Source of the DNA: Vibrio qingdaonensis
Lineage (GTDB): Bacteria > Pseudomonadota > Gammaproteobacteria > Enterobacterales > Vibrionaceae
Assembly (NCBI RefSeq): GCF_026191675.1
Contig: NZ_JAKRRY010000005.1
Location: forward strand, 62,001-126,000
Reading direction: 5' to 3'
DNA length: 64,000 nucleotides
The position numbers and the translations under genes are program-made. The notes under the pieces are model-generated. The model was not told where the DNA came from, ran no database searches, and worked only from the letters and a program-made list of their open reading frames with translations. Shown here in pieces: positions 9,530 to 18,461 of the stretch. The stretch's first letter is position 1. The number at the start of each line of letters is the position of its first letter.

Positions 9530-10927
9530 ATGAGCAAAGTGAACAAGGAAGTAGAATCACTTAATCGACGTAATTTCATGAAAGGTAGTGCGGGCGTAGC
9601 CATTGCTGGAGTTAGTAGCACCCTGTTTAGTTCAGTGTCGAACGCCGACGAGCTCGACTCCCAGTGGAACTCTCATCGCCACTCAACAGGCAAAGCATTT
9701 TGGACCAATATTAAATCCCAATTTATTCTCGACAATTCAACAACGTACATGAACATCGGCACTACAGGGTCTATGCCTAAACAAGTGTTAAAACACTATA
9801 ACAACAACAACAAAACCGTTGCAAAATACCCTTGGGATATGGACGGAAAATTTGGTTCATGGCCCTATGTCTCAGACATGGTGTCGGATATTGCTGCAGG
9901 GTTTGGTGCAGACCCAAGTGAGATCATCTTAAGCCGAAACACGACCGATGGAATGTGCTCGATAATCAACGGTCTTAACCTGCAATCTGGTGATGTGATT
10001 CTTACTACACATCACGAACACATCGCTGCAATGTCACCACTGAATATGGTAAAACAAAGGTATGGCGTTGAAATCATCGAGATTCAGTTGCCAATTTATA
10101 CGGGCAACGAGCCTGTCACAGAACAAGATTATGTAGAAGCGTTCCGCGAAGCGATTGAACAATACTCTAATATTAAGCTTATTACTTTCTCGCACATCAC
10201 CTATAAAACGGGCACGCGCCTACCAGCGAAAGAAATTTGTCAGTTGGCGACACAAAGTCAGATACCTACCCTTGTTGATGGCGCGCATACAATAGGCATG
10301 CTCGACCTCGATTTCCATGATCTTGATTGTGATTTCTACGCAGGTTCTGGGCATAAATGGCAATGTGGCCCCGGGGCCACTGGTATTCTTTACGTCCGTG
10401 ACAACATGAACCGAATCAAAGAATGGGCTAATGGAGAAAAGCCTTACTGGGCAATAAACTCGTCATTGGGCCATTTAGATTATTTGGGTATTCACTATCA
10501 ACTCCAATATGTTGGCAATGATAATTACCCAGCAAAACAAGCTTTGGCTGACAGTTGTAAAATGTGGGACGATATCGGCCGCGCTCGTATTGAAAAAAGA
10601 GTGCTGGGACTTGGCTCACTGTGCAAAGAGCTTTTACAAAAGACTCTGCCAAATGTCTATATTTTTTCTCCCAACGTAACCGGCCTGACCAGCGGCCTCA
10701 CTACATTTAACCCGTTTGAACTTAGTGTGCCCGAAAGCGTACTGACAGAGTTCAGGGATCGTTTACGAAAACAATATGGGTACATAATCCGTACAACAAG
10801 TTTTAAATTGGAAATCGGGGGGCCCGATACTTATTCATTAAGGATCTCTACTCACCTATTCCATGATGAAAACGATGTAATTGGTCTGATCAATGCTATT
10901 CAAGAGCTGTATTACGACATGGCATAG
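9530..10927 (+). CDS. Tat-exported PLP-dependent aminotransferase class V (isopenicillin-N-epimerase-like)
   Basis: A 465-residue protein. ATG 9530 is chosen because AAAGGA (9516-9521) lies 8 bases upstream; a GTG lies two codons earlier. Residues about 13-40 form a twin-arginine signal (NRRNFMKGSAGVAIAGV...), so the folded, cofactor-loaded enzyme should go to the periplasm. Fold-type I features: NTTDGMCSIINGLNLQSGD, HHEH, LVDGAHTIGMLDLD (the Asp that holds the PLP pyridine nitrogen) and SGHKW with the Schiff-base Lys at residue 276. Relatives act as cysteine desulfurase, epimerase or kynureninase; the reaction here is unknown. It lies 90 bases upstream of the binding-protein gene on the same strand, possibly one operon. 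Confidence 0.88.
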   Translation: MSKVNKEVESLNRRNFMKGSAGVAIAGVSSTLFSSVSNADELDSQWNSHRHSTGKAFWTNIKSQFILDNSTTYMNIGTTGSMPKQVLKHYNNNNKTVAKYPWDMDGKFGSWPYVSDMVSDIAAGFGADPSEIILSRNTTDGMCSIINGLNLQSGDVILTTHHEHIAAMSPLNMVKQRYGVEIIEIQLPIYTGNEPVTEQDYVEAFREAIEQYSNIKLITFSHITYKTGTRLPAKEICQLATQSQIPTLVDGAHTIGMLDLDFHDLDCDFYAGSGHKWQCGPGATGILYVRDNMNRIKEWANGEKPYWAINSSLGHLDYLGIHYQLQYVGNDNYPAKQALADSCKMWDDIGRARIEKRVLGLGSLCKELLQKTLPNVYIFSPNVTGLTSGLTTFNPFELSVPESVLTEFRDRLRKQYGYIIRTTSFKLEIGGPDTYSLRISTHLFHDENDVIGLINAIQELYYDMA

Positions 10928-10966
10928 CTACGATATGGCCTAGTTACGATATGGCCTAGTTACCAT
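10919..10966. repeat. Three 16-bp tandem units spanning the aminotransferase stop codon
   Basis: Units ATGGCATAGCTACGAT, ATGGCCTAGTTACGAT and ATGGCCTAGTTACCAT lie head to tail. The first contains the real stop TAG (10925). Because 16 is not a multiple of three, the three TAGs fall in three different frames. A small hairpin CGCCCAAT/ATTGGGCG follows at 10968-10988. Confidence 0.9.
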
Positions 10967-11017
10967 ACGCCCAATATTATATTGGGCGATTATCACCTGA
11001 GCTTTAAGAGGTTTACT

Positions 11018-11953
11018 ATGAAAGTTACTCTATCGTATAGTCAAATATCGGCGGCTTTTGCCACGGTTGCTCTGACCTTTTTTAGTTCAGCACTCTTAGC
11101 TGATGATTTGGAAGAAATACAAAAACGTGGTGTTTTACGACACCTTGGGGTCTCATACGCCAACTTTGTTTCCTACATTGACCAAAATGACTTTCAATAT
11201 TTAACCGGATTAGATGTCGAAATTGTACAAGGGTTCGCGGAGTCAATCGGAGTGGAGTATCAATATGTACCAGCACAATGGAATAATGTGTTCGGCAAAC
11301 TAATAGGGCAAGATGCTCAATTTACCAACAATGCACTAACGCTAGGAAAACAAGTTCCAATTGAAGGCGACTTAATTGCCAACGGCGTGACAATCTTAGA
11401 ATGGCGAACACAGATTGCTGACTTTTCCACAGATTACTTTCCATCAGCAGTATGGTTGATAGCAAAAACAGAATCCGACTTGAAACCCATTCAACCATCA
11501 GGTTCGAGCGCCAAAGACATCGTACAAGTTAAACAACTGATGCGGGGTAAAGATGTACTTGCAATGGAACATTCTTGTCTCGACCCCAATTTGTATCAAC
11601 TTTATGATACAGGTGCCAATATCATTCTTCCGGAACAACAAAGAAAGCTCAGTGAAATGGTCCCTGCTGTACTAAACAGTAACGCAGAAAGTACATTACT
11701 CGATGTACCAGATACGCTAATTGCACTAGAAAAATGGCCTGGTGAAATTAAGGTTATTGGACCAGTGTCAGAAGAACAACGGATGGCTGCCGTTTTTCGC
11801 AAAGACTCTCCGAATCTCAGAATTGAATTTAATAAATACTTATCTAAAATTAAAAAAGATGGAAGCTACAATAAACTTGTCGAAAAATACTATCCATCCG
11901 TGTTCTATTTTTATGAAGGTTATTTTACAGAAGGTAGTAAATCAAAACTATGA
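11018..11953 (+). CDS. Periplasmic solute-binding protein, family 3
   Basis: A 311-residue secreted protein. ATG 11018 follows AGAGG (11007-11011), and the signal peptide MKVTLSYSQISAAFATVALTF...ALLA fits this start. The mature part DDLEEIQKRGVLRHLGVSYANFV, then YLTGLDVEIVQGFAESIGVEYQYVP is the SBP_bac_3 pattern of amino-acid or opine binders. No ABC permease or ATPase adjoins. The TGA stop overlaps the ATG of the next gene (ATGA at 11950-11953). It is therefore probably a ligand sensor for the membrane GGDEF-EAL protein rather than a transport component. Ligand unknown. Confidence 0.9.
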   Translation: MKVTLSYSQISAAFATVALTFFSSALLADDLEEIQKRGVLRHLGVSYANFVSYIDQNDFQYLTGLDVEIVQGFAESIGVEYQYVPAQWNNVFGKLIGQDAQFTNNALTLGKQVPIEGDLIANGVTILEWRTQIADFSTDYFPSAVWLIAKTESDLKPIQPSGSSAKDIVQVKQLMRGKDVLAMEHSCLDPNLYQLYDTGANIILPEQQRKLSEMVPAVLNSNAESTLLDVPDTLIALEKWPGEIKVIGPVSEEQRMAAVFRKDSPNLRIEFNKYLSKIKKDGSYNKLVEKYYPSVFYFYEGYFTEGSKSKL

Positions 11954-14280
11954 CTATAAATGTAAAAGCCAATCGATTGATATTATTAGCCTCTCTATTG
12001 CTGGCAGCTTACTTAATGTTAATTCTTGGCGTTACTAACTTAGGTCAGACTCGTTTAGAACAATCTCAACACCGCGAACTTGAGTTAAAAGTGGGAAATT
12101 ACGCCAGTACTTTAGAGTATTTCTTTTACGTCACCAATGAAGATATGGATACGCTGGTCGAAGACAGAGTAATGCATGCCTTCTTCGCAAACTTAGCATC
12201 AGGGATGTCCATGCAGTATGGCTTAGGGTCGAGTATCCTAAGGCTAAAGAACAAACTTGTTGCAACGCAAAAAAACAAAACCATCAATCAAAAGAACATA
12301 TATGACCGTTTTGCTCTTGTTGGGCTTGATGGTTCTATCATTGCCGATACCTACCCAAAATCAAAACTGCTATTTAATATTGCTCGCCTTAAGAACAACA
12401 AGTCAAGTGATGTGATAATTCGAACAGTCAATCGACTGGGTAACAATGAAGTTCAGCTTGTTAAAATGGTGACTCAATCTGGGCTTCCAACAGCCTACTT
12501 AGTCGCAATTCTCAACAAAGACGTTATTTTTGAACAGTTGACGGCTCAAGAAAGTAAGGACAGTCAAAGTAGGATTGAACTGGTTTCCGAAAATGGCCAC
12601 TCTTTTGTATGGGACTCATTATCAGGAAAAAATCCAACATCTGAGCCTAATAGCAATGCGACGATTAACTTTTCTATTCCTATCAAAAATACGCCTTTCG
12701 TTTTAAATAATTGGTTTGAATCTGTCAACGGAAAAAGCATATTAACCTCTAGCTGGTTTATTATTAGCCTATCCTTCCTAGCGCTACCTGTTATGTTTGG
12801 TTTATTTTATATTTTTATAATTAATAACGCTAATATCATTTTAAGAACAAAAGTGACTGAATCAAAAAAACAGCACGCTATATTATCGGTAAAAAATCAT
12901 CAACTCTTAGACGAGATAGAAAAACGGAAAATATCAGAAGAAAAGCTCTCCTATCAAGCCACTCACGATGCCCTAACCGGTTTGCCCAACCGCAGTTATG
13001 GTAACCAACAACTAGAAAGTGAGATAGAAAAGGCTGGCGTAAACAACTCAAGCTTACTGGTAATGTTTATCGATCTCGACAACTTCAAACAGATAAATGA
13101 TACCTTGGGTCACTTAGCCGGTGATGAAGTGCTCAAGCAAAGCACTTCCCGCTTAATGGATTCTGTTGGCAGCTCAGAGCTATTGTCTCGTTTAGGTGGT
13201 GACGAATTTTTACTCATTGTCCCTAACCTCAATAACCAAGTATTGGCCAAAGACTATGCAACCCAAGTATTGGCCCTTTTCAATCAGCCATTCAACTGGA
13301 ATAACCAAGATTTTTTCGTTTCCATCAGTATTGGAATGTCTGTTTACCCGCAAGATGGTCAAAATACAGAACAACTCCTCGCTAATGCTGATATGGCCAT
13401 GTATAGCGTTAAACAAGATGGTAGAAATGCTTTTAGCTTTTATAGTTCAGATATGAGCAGTAATGTGCAACGGAGTTTAAGCTTAGACGGACGACTGCGC
13501 TATGCGATAGCCAACAACGAACTGGAAATTTATTATCAACCGATCCTAAATTTACGCACTAATGAAATCATTGGCGCAGAAGCGCTTATGCGTTGGAATG
13601 ACAAGAAATTTGGTATGGTGCCGCCCGACGAATTTATACCTTTATCAGAGAAAAATGGCCTAATCCATCAAATTGGTGAGTTCGCTATCATGACGGCTTG
13701 TCAACAAGCAGCGCTTTGGCAAGCCATCGCTCCAATACACATGTCTATTAACTTTTCCAGTGTCCAATTTCGATTTTGCGATAAGTTGTTTACGCAAGTT
13801 CGCTATGGATTGATGAAATCGGGGTTGCCCGCAGATCGACTCGATATAGAAATCACCGAAAGCCTACTTTTCAACCACAACGAAGAAGTCATCAGCCTGC
13901 TGAATAAATTACAATCCATGGGCGTGAAATTAACCATCGATGACTTTGGCACCGGTTATTCAGCGTTAAGCTATCTTCAAAAATTTCCGTTTGATCAACT
14001 AAAAATTGATCGTTCATTTTTGAAAAATATCCGTAAAAATAAATCTGACCGCGAGCTTGTCAACGCGGTGATCGCCATGGCAAAAGCGCTAAACTTAAAA
14101 GTAATCGCAGAAGGTATTGAAAATCAATGGCATGTTGATTATCTCAATTCCATTGATTGTGAGTATGGTCAAGGGTTTCATTATAGTAAGCCAGTACCTG
14201 CTAAAGAGTTTGAGCGCCTACTTAGAGACAATGCCAACAAAGCATATAGAGAACCTCTCAAGCTTAACATCGTGGAATAG
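11950..14280 (+). CDS. Membrane-bound GGDEF-EAL c-di-GMP protein with periplasmic sensor part
   Basis: A 776-residue inner-membrane protein: helix at about 8-27, a periplasmic region of about 235 residues, second helix at about 268-290, then a short coiled coil (KKQHAILSVKNHQLLDEIEKRK). The GGDEF domain holds HDALTGLPNR and SRLGGDEFLLIVP (about 414). The RxxD inhibitory site is absent (GSSE instead). The EAL domain holds GAEALMRW (Glu 544), DDFGTGYSALSYLQKFPFDQ, LKIDRSF and VIAEGIEN, so phosphodiesterase residues are intact. Both activities look possible. Coupling by ATGA to a periplasmic binding protein parallels NspS-MbaA of Vibrio cholerae, where a polyamine-sensing protein gates c-di-GMP turnover. 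Confidence 0.93.
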   Translation: MTINVKANRLILLASLLLAAYLMLILGVTNLGQTRLEQSQHRELELKVGNYASTLEYFFYVTNEDMDTLVEDRVMHAFFANLASGMSMQYGLGSSILRLKNKLVATQKNKTINQKNIYDRFALVGLDGSIIADTYPKSKLLFNIARLKNNKSSDVIIRTVNRLGNNEVQLVKMVTQSGLPTAYLVAILNKDVIFEQLTAQESKDSQSRIELVSENGHSFVWDSLSGKNPTSEPNSNATINFSIPIKNTPFVLNNWFESVNGKSILTSSWFIISLSFLALPVMFGLFYIFIINNANIILRTKVTESKKQHAILSVKNHQLLDEIEKRKISEEKLSYQATHDALTGLPNRSYGNQQLESEIEKAGVNNSSLLVMFIDLDNFKQINDTLGHLAGDEVLKQSTSRLMDSVGSSELLSRLGGDEFLLIVPNLNNQVLAKDYATQVLALFNQPFNWNNQDFFVSISIGMSVYPQDGQNTEQLLANADMAMYSVKQDGRNAFSFYSSDMSSNVQRSLSLDGRLRYAIANNELEIYYQPILNLRTNEIIGAEALMRWNDKKFGMVPPDEFIPLSEKNGLIHQIGEFAIMTACQQAALWQAIAPIHMSINFSSVQFRFCDKLFTQVRYGLMKSGLPADRLDIEITESLLFNHNEEVISLLNKLQSMGVKLTIDDFGTGYSALSYLQKFPFDQLKIDRSFLKNIRKNKSDRELVNAVIAMAKALNLKVIAEGIENQWHVDYLNSIDCEYGQGFHYSKPVPAKEFERLLRDNANKAYREPLKLNIVE

Positions 14281-14730
14281 AGGGGAATCATTGGCCACCA
14301 GCCAAACTTTAGGCCAGTCAGACTGAACTCGAACCACACGAGCATCAAGGTGAGTTACTGCTATCACCTTTAGTTGATTACCTAATTACTATGCCACTAC
14401 AAATAATTCCCTCCGACTCGCATTTTTTACTCAGTATCGTACTTAGCAAGCTGAGCTTGCGTAATAATATGGAAAACTTATCGATATACTCGTCTCAGCC
14501 CCCTTAAAAAATCTCCCTCGAACAGTACAAAAGTTCAAGTTTGCTAGGCAAATAATCATATTGAGTAAGCGACGTTTAGAATGAACTAGCGTTATTTTAG
14601 GGTGCGGTTACAGGTGAGTAAATGATTCGAGATTGTATCTTAGTCGTTTGAATACCAGTCACGCTAGGCAAACTTATTATGCTGCTGGGAATGATGGATT
14701 CATGCACACAAAACTTAAAGGGACATTAAG
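14281..14730. other. Intergenic region
   Basis: About 450 bases with no supported gene. A 7-bp hairpin AAGGTGA/TCACCTT (14347-14370) followed by TAGTTG may terminate the GGDEF-EAL operon weakly. The right end must hold the promoter of the MATE gene. AAGGGA at 14718 is its ribosome site. Confidence 0.5.
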
Positions 14731-16104
14731 ATGATAGCCATGTGGCGAACCGCAGATAGTAATTTTTGGCGTAAAGTATGCAGTATCGCTATTCCTGTTG
14801 CTACTCAGTCCATCCTATACTCCTTACTATCCTTAGTGGATGCGCTTATGGTGGCTCCTTTAGGTGATAGTGCCGTCGCTTCTGTAGGGCTAGGCGGTCG
14901 AATTGTGTTTTTCAACTTACTTGCCATTTATGGGTCGTGTGCAGGCGTGACTGTATTAGCAGCACAATACTTTGGCGCCAATGATATTTTAGGTGTGAAA
15001 CGTTCTTTAGGACAATCGATAATTATGTCCGCTATCGTTTCATTACCTTTTGCTTTGCTATATACAGTCGCACCTAGCTGGGTCATTGGTCTAGCGAGTA
15101 ACGATGTTGAATTTAATCAAATGGCGACGGACTATTTGCTATTTACTGGTTGGACTATCTTGCTCACGGCAATTGTTGTTCCTTTAGAGTCCATGTTTAG
15201 GGCGGTTGGCGAAGCTACTGTGCCCACGTACATCAGCATATTTGCCAGTCTATTAAATGTTGGGTTGAATGCACTATTAATCTTCGGACTATACGGGTTT
15301 CCTGAAATGGGGGTTGTTGGGGCTGCAATAGGTACTGCAATATCACGAGTAGTGCAAATGCTGATCTTAGGTTGGTACTTATATAGTCGCCGGCGCCAAT
15401 ATTGTCCGAATAAACACGATGTAAAGAGCGGTCTTACTCTAAAAGCTCGCCAACTCTATCTCAAAATTGCGTTTCCGGCATTGCTACAAAACGGCGGCTG
15501 GGCGGCGGGTATTTTAACTTATAGTATACTCATGGGGCACATTAGCGTGGGCGCGCTGGCTGTAGTGAGTATGCTAAGCCCCGTGGAAGCCGTGATACTC
15601 TCCCTCTTCTACGGAATAAGTGTCGCAGCATCGACTCTCATTGGCCAGGAGCTGGGAGCGGAACGGTATCAACGCGCATGGTATGTCGCTTGGCGACTGA
15701 TTATCGTTGCGGTTATCTTAGCTTTCTTTATTGGCCCGCTGACTTACCTGTTAAGGGATGATATTCAGCAAGTCTTGAATTACATGAATACGCCACAACT
15801 GGATGTCGCGATTCAGATATTACTAATTATGGCCTTCGCTGTTCCATTGCGGGCTCTTAACATGCTTGGACTGTCGGGGGCATTGCGTAGTGGCGGGGAC
15901 ATGAAGTACGCACTCTTTATCGAGTTATTTGGCCTTTGGGGTATCGGTATTCCAGTTGCAGTATTCACGATTTTTGTTCTTGGGTGGCCGCTAAATTGGG
16001 TAATGGTCGCGATCCTACTAGAAGAAGTCGTCAAAGGATGCTTAGTTGTACACCGAATCTTTGCTAAACGTTGGCTAACCAACTTAGTTAATGAACCAGC
16101 TTAG
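14731..16104 (+). CDS. MATE family efflux transporter
   Basis: A 457-residue inner-membrane protein with about 12 hydrophobic helices in two halves. ATG 14731 has AAGGGA 7 bases upstream. N-terminal MatE features: FWRKVCSIAIPVATQSILYSLLSLVDALMV, GLGGRIVFF, and VPLESMFRAVGEATVPTYISIFASLLNVGLNALLIFG. A second-half counterpart is RALNMLGLSGALRSGGDMKYALF. Family knowledge: Na+- or H+-driven export of cationic drugs, dyes or metabolites. It sits divergent of nothing and convergent to the biosynthesis-like operon 16307-19763, so it could export that product. This is inference from position only. Confidence 0.92.
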   Translation: MIAMWRTADSNFWRKVCSIAIPVATQSILYSLLSLVDALMVAPLGDSAVASVGLGGRIVFFNLLAIYGSCAGVTVLAAQYFGANDILGVKRSLGQSIIMSAIVSLPFALLYTVAPSWVIGLASNDVEFNQMATDYLLFTGWTILLTAIVVPLESMFRAVGEATVPTYISIFASLLNVGLNALLIFGLYGFPEMGVVGAAIGTAISRVVQMLILGWYLYSRRRQYCPNKHDVKSGLTLKARQLYLKIAFPALLQNGGWAAGILTYSILMGHISVGALAVVSMLSPVEAVILSLFYGISVAASTLIGQELGAERYQRAWYVAWRLIIVAVILAFFIGPLTYLLRDDIQQVLNYMNTPQLDVAIQILLIMAFAVPLRALNMLGLSGALRSGGDMKYALFIELFGLWGIGIPVAVFTIFVLGWPLNWVMVAILLEEVVKGCLVVHRIFAKRWLTNLVNEPA

Positions 16105-16153
16105 TTAATGAACCAGCTTAGTTAATGAACCGGCTTAATTAATGAGCTAGCTT
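16086..16153. repeat. Four 17-bp tandem units spanning the MATE stop codon
   Basis: The unit AGTTAATGAACCAGCTT occurs at 16086, 16103 and, with one change, 16120; a diverged fourth copy lies at 16137. The stop codon TAG (16102-16104) straddles the first unit boundary. The 17-base period puts TAG or TAA in all three frames. A loose inverted repeat (about 16219-16242) follows. Confidence 0.92.
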
Positions 16154-16306
16154 CAACGTAAACGTAAGGTTGATATCGGCGTCAGATACTAACAATAAGT
16201 GAGAGTTACTGTCGATAAGTGCCACTTCTACGTGAAATGGCACTGGCGCTCTCTAAAAAGCAGGGAAGCTTTTCTAACAATACTCACTGTTATACCCTTA
16301 GTTTGG

Positions 16307-17218
16307 CTAACTTAACTGTATTGTTGGATAATAGACAACCTTCCCATCTTCAATTAAGTCATCTAAATTGACTCTTTCATGTCGGATAATTAACTCTTTA
16401 GAAAGATCATGACGAATAGGATTTGATAATAGTTCGTTCACAGGGAACTTAACGAGTGCCTCCTTGCTTTTCATACAATAGTCTATTAATTGAGTATCGG
16501 TATAGCGAATTATCCGGTCCATAGCTTCACAATTAGCTAAATACTCAGGGTTCTCTGCAACCGTCTCGTAAGTTGTACGCTTATGGTAAAGGTGATAAAC
16601 GGGATTTTTGAACGTTTTAAACTTCAAGAAGCGTTCAATTTTGTAAGCAAAAACGTCATCTTCTCCTCCCCACCCCCAGAACTCTTCAGGCCAGCCGCCA
16701 ATTTGAACAAAGTTTGATTTTCGAATCAGTACCATACCGCCACTAAAATTAAGAAAATCTCTACACTCAGATTTATCTTTTTCAGCAATGGGATAATTTA
16801 ACTTCATGTCGGGTGAGTTATGAATCATCTCACTTAAATCTGCAGGAAGATCAATAACGACATTAAAGGGATTCACTGCCTCAAATTCCTGTTGGCAACT
16901 GATGATACATCGGTTTAAATCTTCTGGGTCAATAATAATATCAGAGTCAAGAAATATAAGCACATCATGGCATGCTAGAATAGCGGCTTGATTCATGATT
17001 TTACTTTTATTAAATGGCTCAAGTTCATTTCCTACATAAATTTGGTTAATGGTTCCTGGTTTGAGTGAAAACTCGGTCTTAGAGCCATGTTCAGCCAGTA
17101 TTATTTCACAATTTGGATAATTGGTAATTACCCATTTCAACGTAGAAAAACAGTTTTTTTCTCTTTCACTACTTGCGTTCCTAAATGGAATAATAAAAGA
17201 CACCACACTTTCATTCAT
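16307..17218 (-). CDS. Glycosyltransferase family 2/GT7C-type (galactosyltransferase-like)
   Basis: A 303-residue cytosolic protein, last gene of a three-gene operon. The N-terminus VVSFIIPFRNASSEREKN is the nucleotide-binding start of a GT-A fold. FLDSDI at about 90 supplies the DxD metal site. NFSGGMVLIRKSNFVQIGGWPEEFWGWGGEDD matches the Glyco_transf_7C acceptor region, with WGWGGEDD including the presumed catalytic acid. NKSKIMNQAA binds the sugar nucleotide in relatives. No membrane anchor. It starts 17 bases after the decarboxylase-like gene ends. The likely role is transfer of a hexose or HexNAc to a small molecule or glycan; the acceptor is unknown. Confidence 0.85.
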   Translation of the reverse strand: MNESVVSFIIPFRNASSEREKNCFSTLKWVITNYPNCEIILAEHGSKTEFSLKPGTINQIYVGNELEPFNKSKIMNQAAILACHDVLIFLDSDIIIDPEDLNRCIISCQQEFEAVNPFNVVIDLPADLSEMIHNSPDMKLNYPIAEKDKSECRDFLNFSGGMVLIRKSNFVQIGGWPEEFWGWGGEDDVFAYKIERFLKFKTFKNPVYHLYHKRTTYETVAENPEYLANCEAMDRIIRYTDTQLIDYCMKSKEALVKFPVNELLSNPIRHDLSKELIIRHERVNLDDLIEDGKVVYYPTIQLS

Positions 17219-17235
17219 TTATTTACCCTCTATTT

Positions 17236-18438
17236 TCAACTCAAAGCAGGTTGTTCAATTAAGTTTGCTTGCATCGAACCATGCTCACTCCCGTTTTGCA
17301 AACTGTGCTTTAACGGAGAAAAACCATTAAAACCGACAGTAGCAAAACTCGCAGAATATGCGCCACATGAGAGTATTAATACAGGGTCCCCAGATTGTAG
17401 ATCTTCAGGAACGAGAATTTGACTAGTCTCATCATTAATCACATCATACGAGTCACACGTTGGCCCAGCAACAATTGCCGGTACTAGCTTACTGTCCTTA
17501 CGCTTGGGGAAGCGCATTTTATATCTGATTTTGTCAGTTTCAAATAAACCATTAAATACTCCACAAGACAGATATAACCACCTCTCTCTAGTACCACATG
17601 GTTGAATCCGCTCAGATAAACGCACCACATGCGCACGAATCATACCACTATCAGCAACAATATAGCGGCCCGGCTCAGCGATAAAACGTAAGGAGTACCC
17701 TATATCTTTTTGCAGCCGCGACATATTTTCACGAATTGTGCTAAATATTTTTTCTTCTGGTGGAGATAATTTATTTCCCTGCTTATCTAAATAGCCACTG
17801 CAAGGGAATCCGCCCCCTAAATTAATATACTCTAACTGTATTCCTTTAGATTTTAGGTTAAGCAAAACCTCTCTCCAGAGAGTAAATAACTGTTCCCATG
17901 CTGCAACTTCCATTTGTTGCGAACCAACATGTGCAGAAAGCCCCGCGGGCTTCAAACCGCTTCTCTTTGCTTCTATTAAAACTTGAACCGCTTCCTTTCC
18001 TGAGCAACCAAATTTTCGACTTAACTCCCACAATGCGCCTTTGCCTTCATTAGCAATACGACAGCAAATTCGGCTGCCACTCGCGAGACGTGCTATCGCT
18101 TGAACATCGCCTATGTTATCGGTCACAAAATCACGAATATTTAAATAATAGGCATGACTAATATCTTTGTCCGACTTAATGGTATTGCCATAGTGGATTT
18201 TACTAACATCGCATCCAGATTTAATTGCTTGTAAAATTTCATTCACTCCTGCAGCATCAAAACCAGAGCCTTTTTCAACAAGCGACCTCAATACGCCATC
18301 AACCGGGCATGCTTTGATAGCGAATCGTATATCTACACCAGGTAGTGCATGCGATAACCTATCATATTGACGCTCTATTCCTGCCAAATCGAACGTAATG
18401 GCATCGAAATTATCATCATTATCTTCTTGATACTTCAT
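17236..18438 (-). CDS. Fold-type III PLP decarboxylase, ornithine/lysine decarboxylase-like
   Basis: A 400-residue enzyme resembling eukaryote-type ODC and the Vibrio lysine/ornithine decarboxylase. FAIKA gives the PLP Lys at residue 42. Further motifs are GFDAAGVNEI, HVGSQ (His 170, stacks on PLP), GGGFPCSGY, AEPGRYIVADSG (PLP phosphate and ring Glu), GPTCDSYD with the catalytic Cys about 328 and Asp 329, and CGAYSASFATVGFNGF with the closing Tyr. All key residues are kept, so an active amino acid decarboxylase is likely. The HVGSQQ variant and neighbours unlike polyamine genes leave the substrate open. It is 23 bases downstream of the 433-residue gene and 17 bases upstream of the glycosyltransferase. 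Confidence 0.88.
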   Translation of the reverse strand: MKYQEDNDDNFDAITFDLAGIERQYDRLSHALPGVDIRFAIKACPVDGVLRSLVEKGSGFDAAGVNEILQAIKSGCDVSKIHYGNTIKSDKDISHAYYLNIRDFVTDNIGDVQAIARLASGSRICCRIANEGKGALWELSRKFGCSGKEAVQVLIEAKRSGLKPAGLSAHVGSQQMEVAAWEQLFTLWREVLLNLKSKGIQLEYINLGGGFPCSGYLDKQGNKLSPPEEKIFSTIRENMSRLQKDIGYSLRFIAEPGRYIVADSGMIRAHVVRLSERIQPCGTRERWLYLSCGVFNGLFETDKIRYKMRFPKRKDSKLVPAIVAGPTCDSYDVINDETSQILVPEDLQSGDPVLILSCGAYSASFATVGFNGFSPLKHSLQNGSEHGSMQANLIEQPALS

Positions 18439-18461
18439 CGTAATTTATCTTCCGCTGATAA

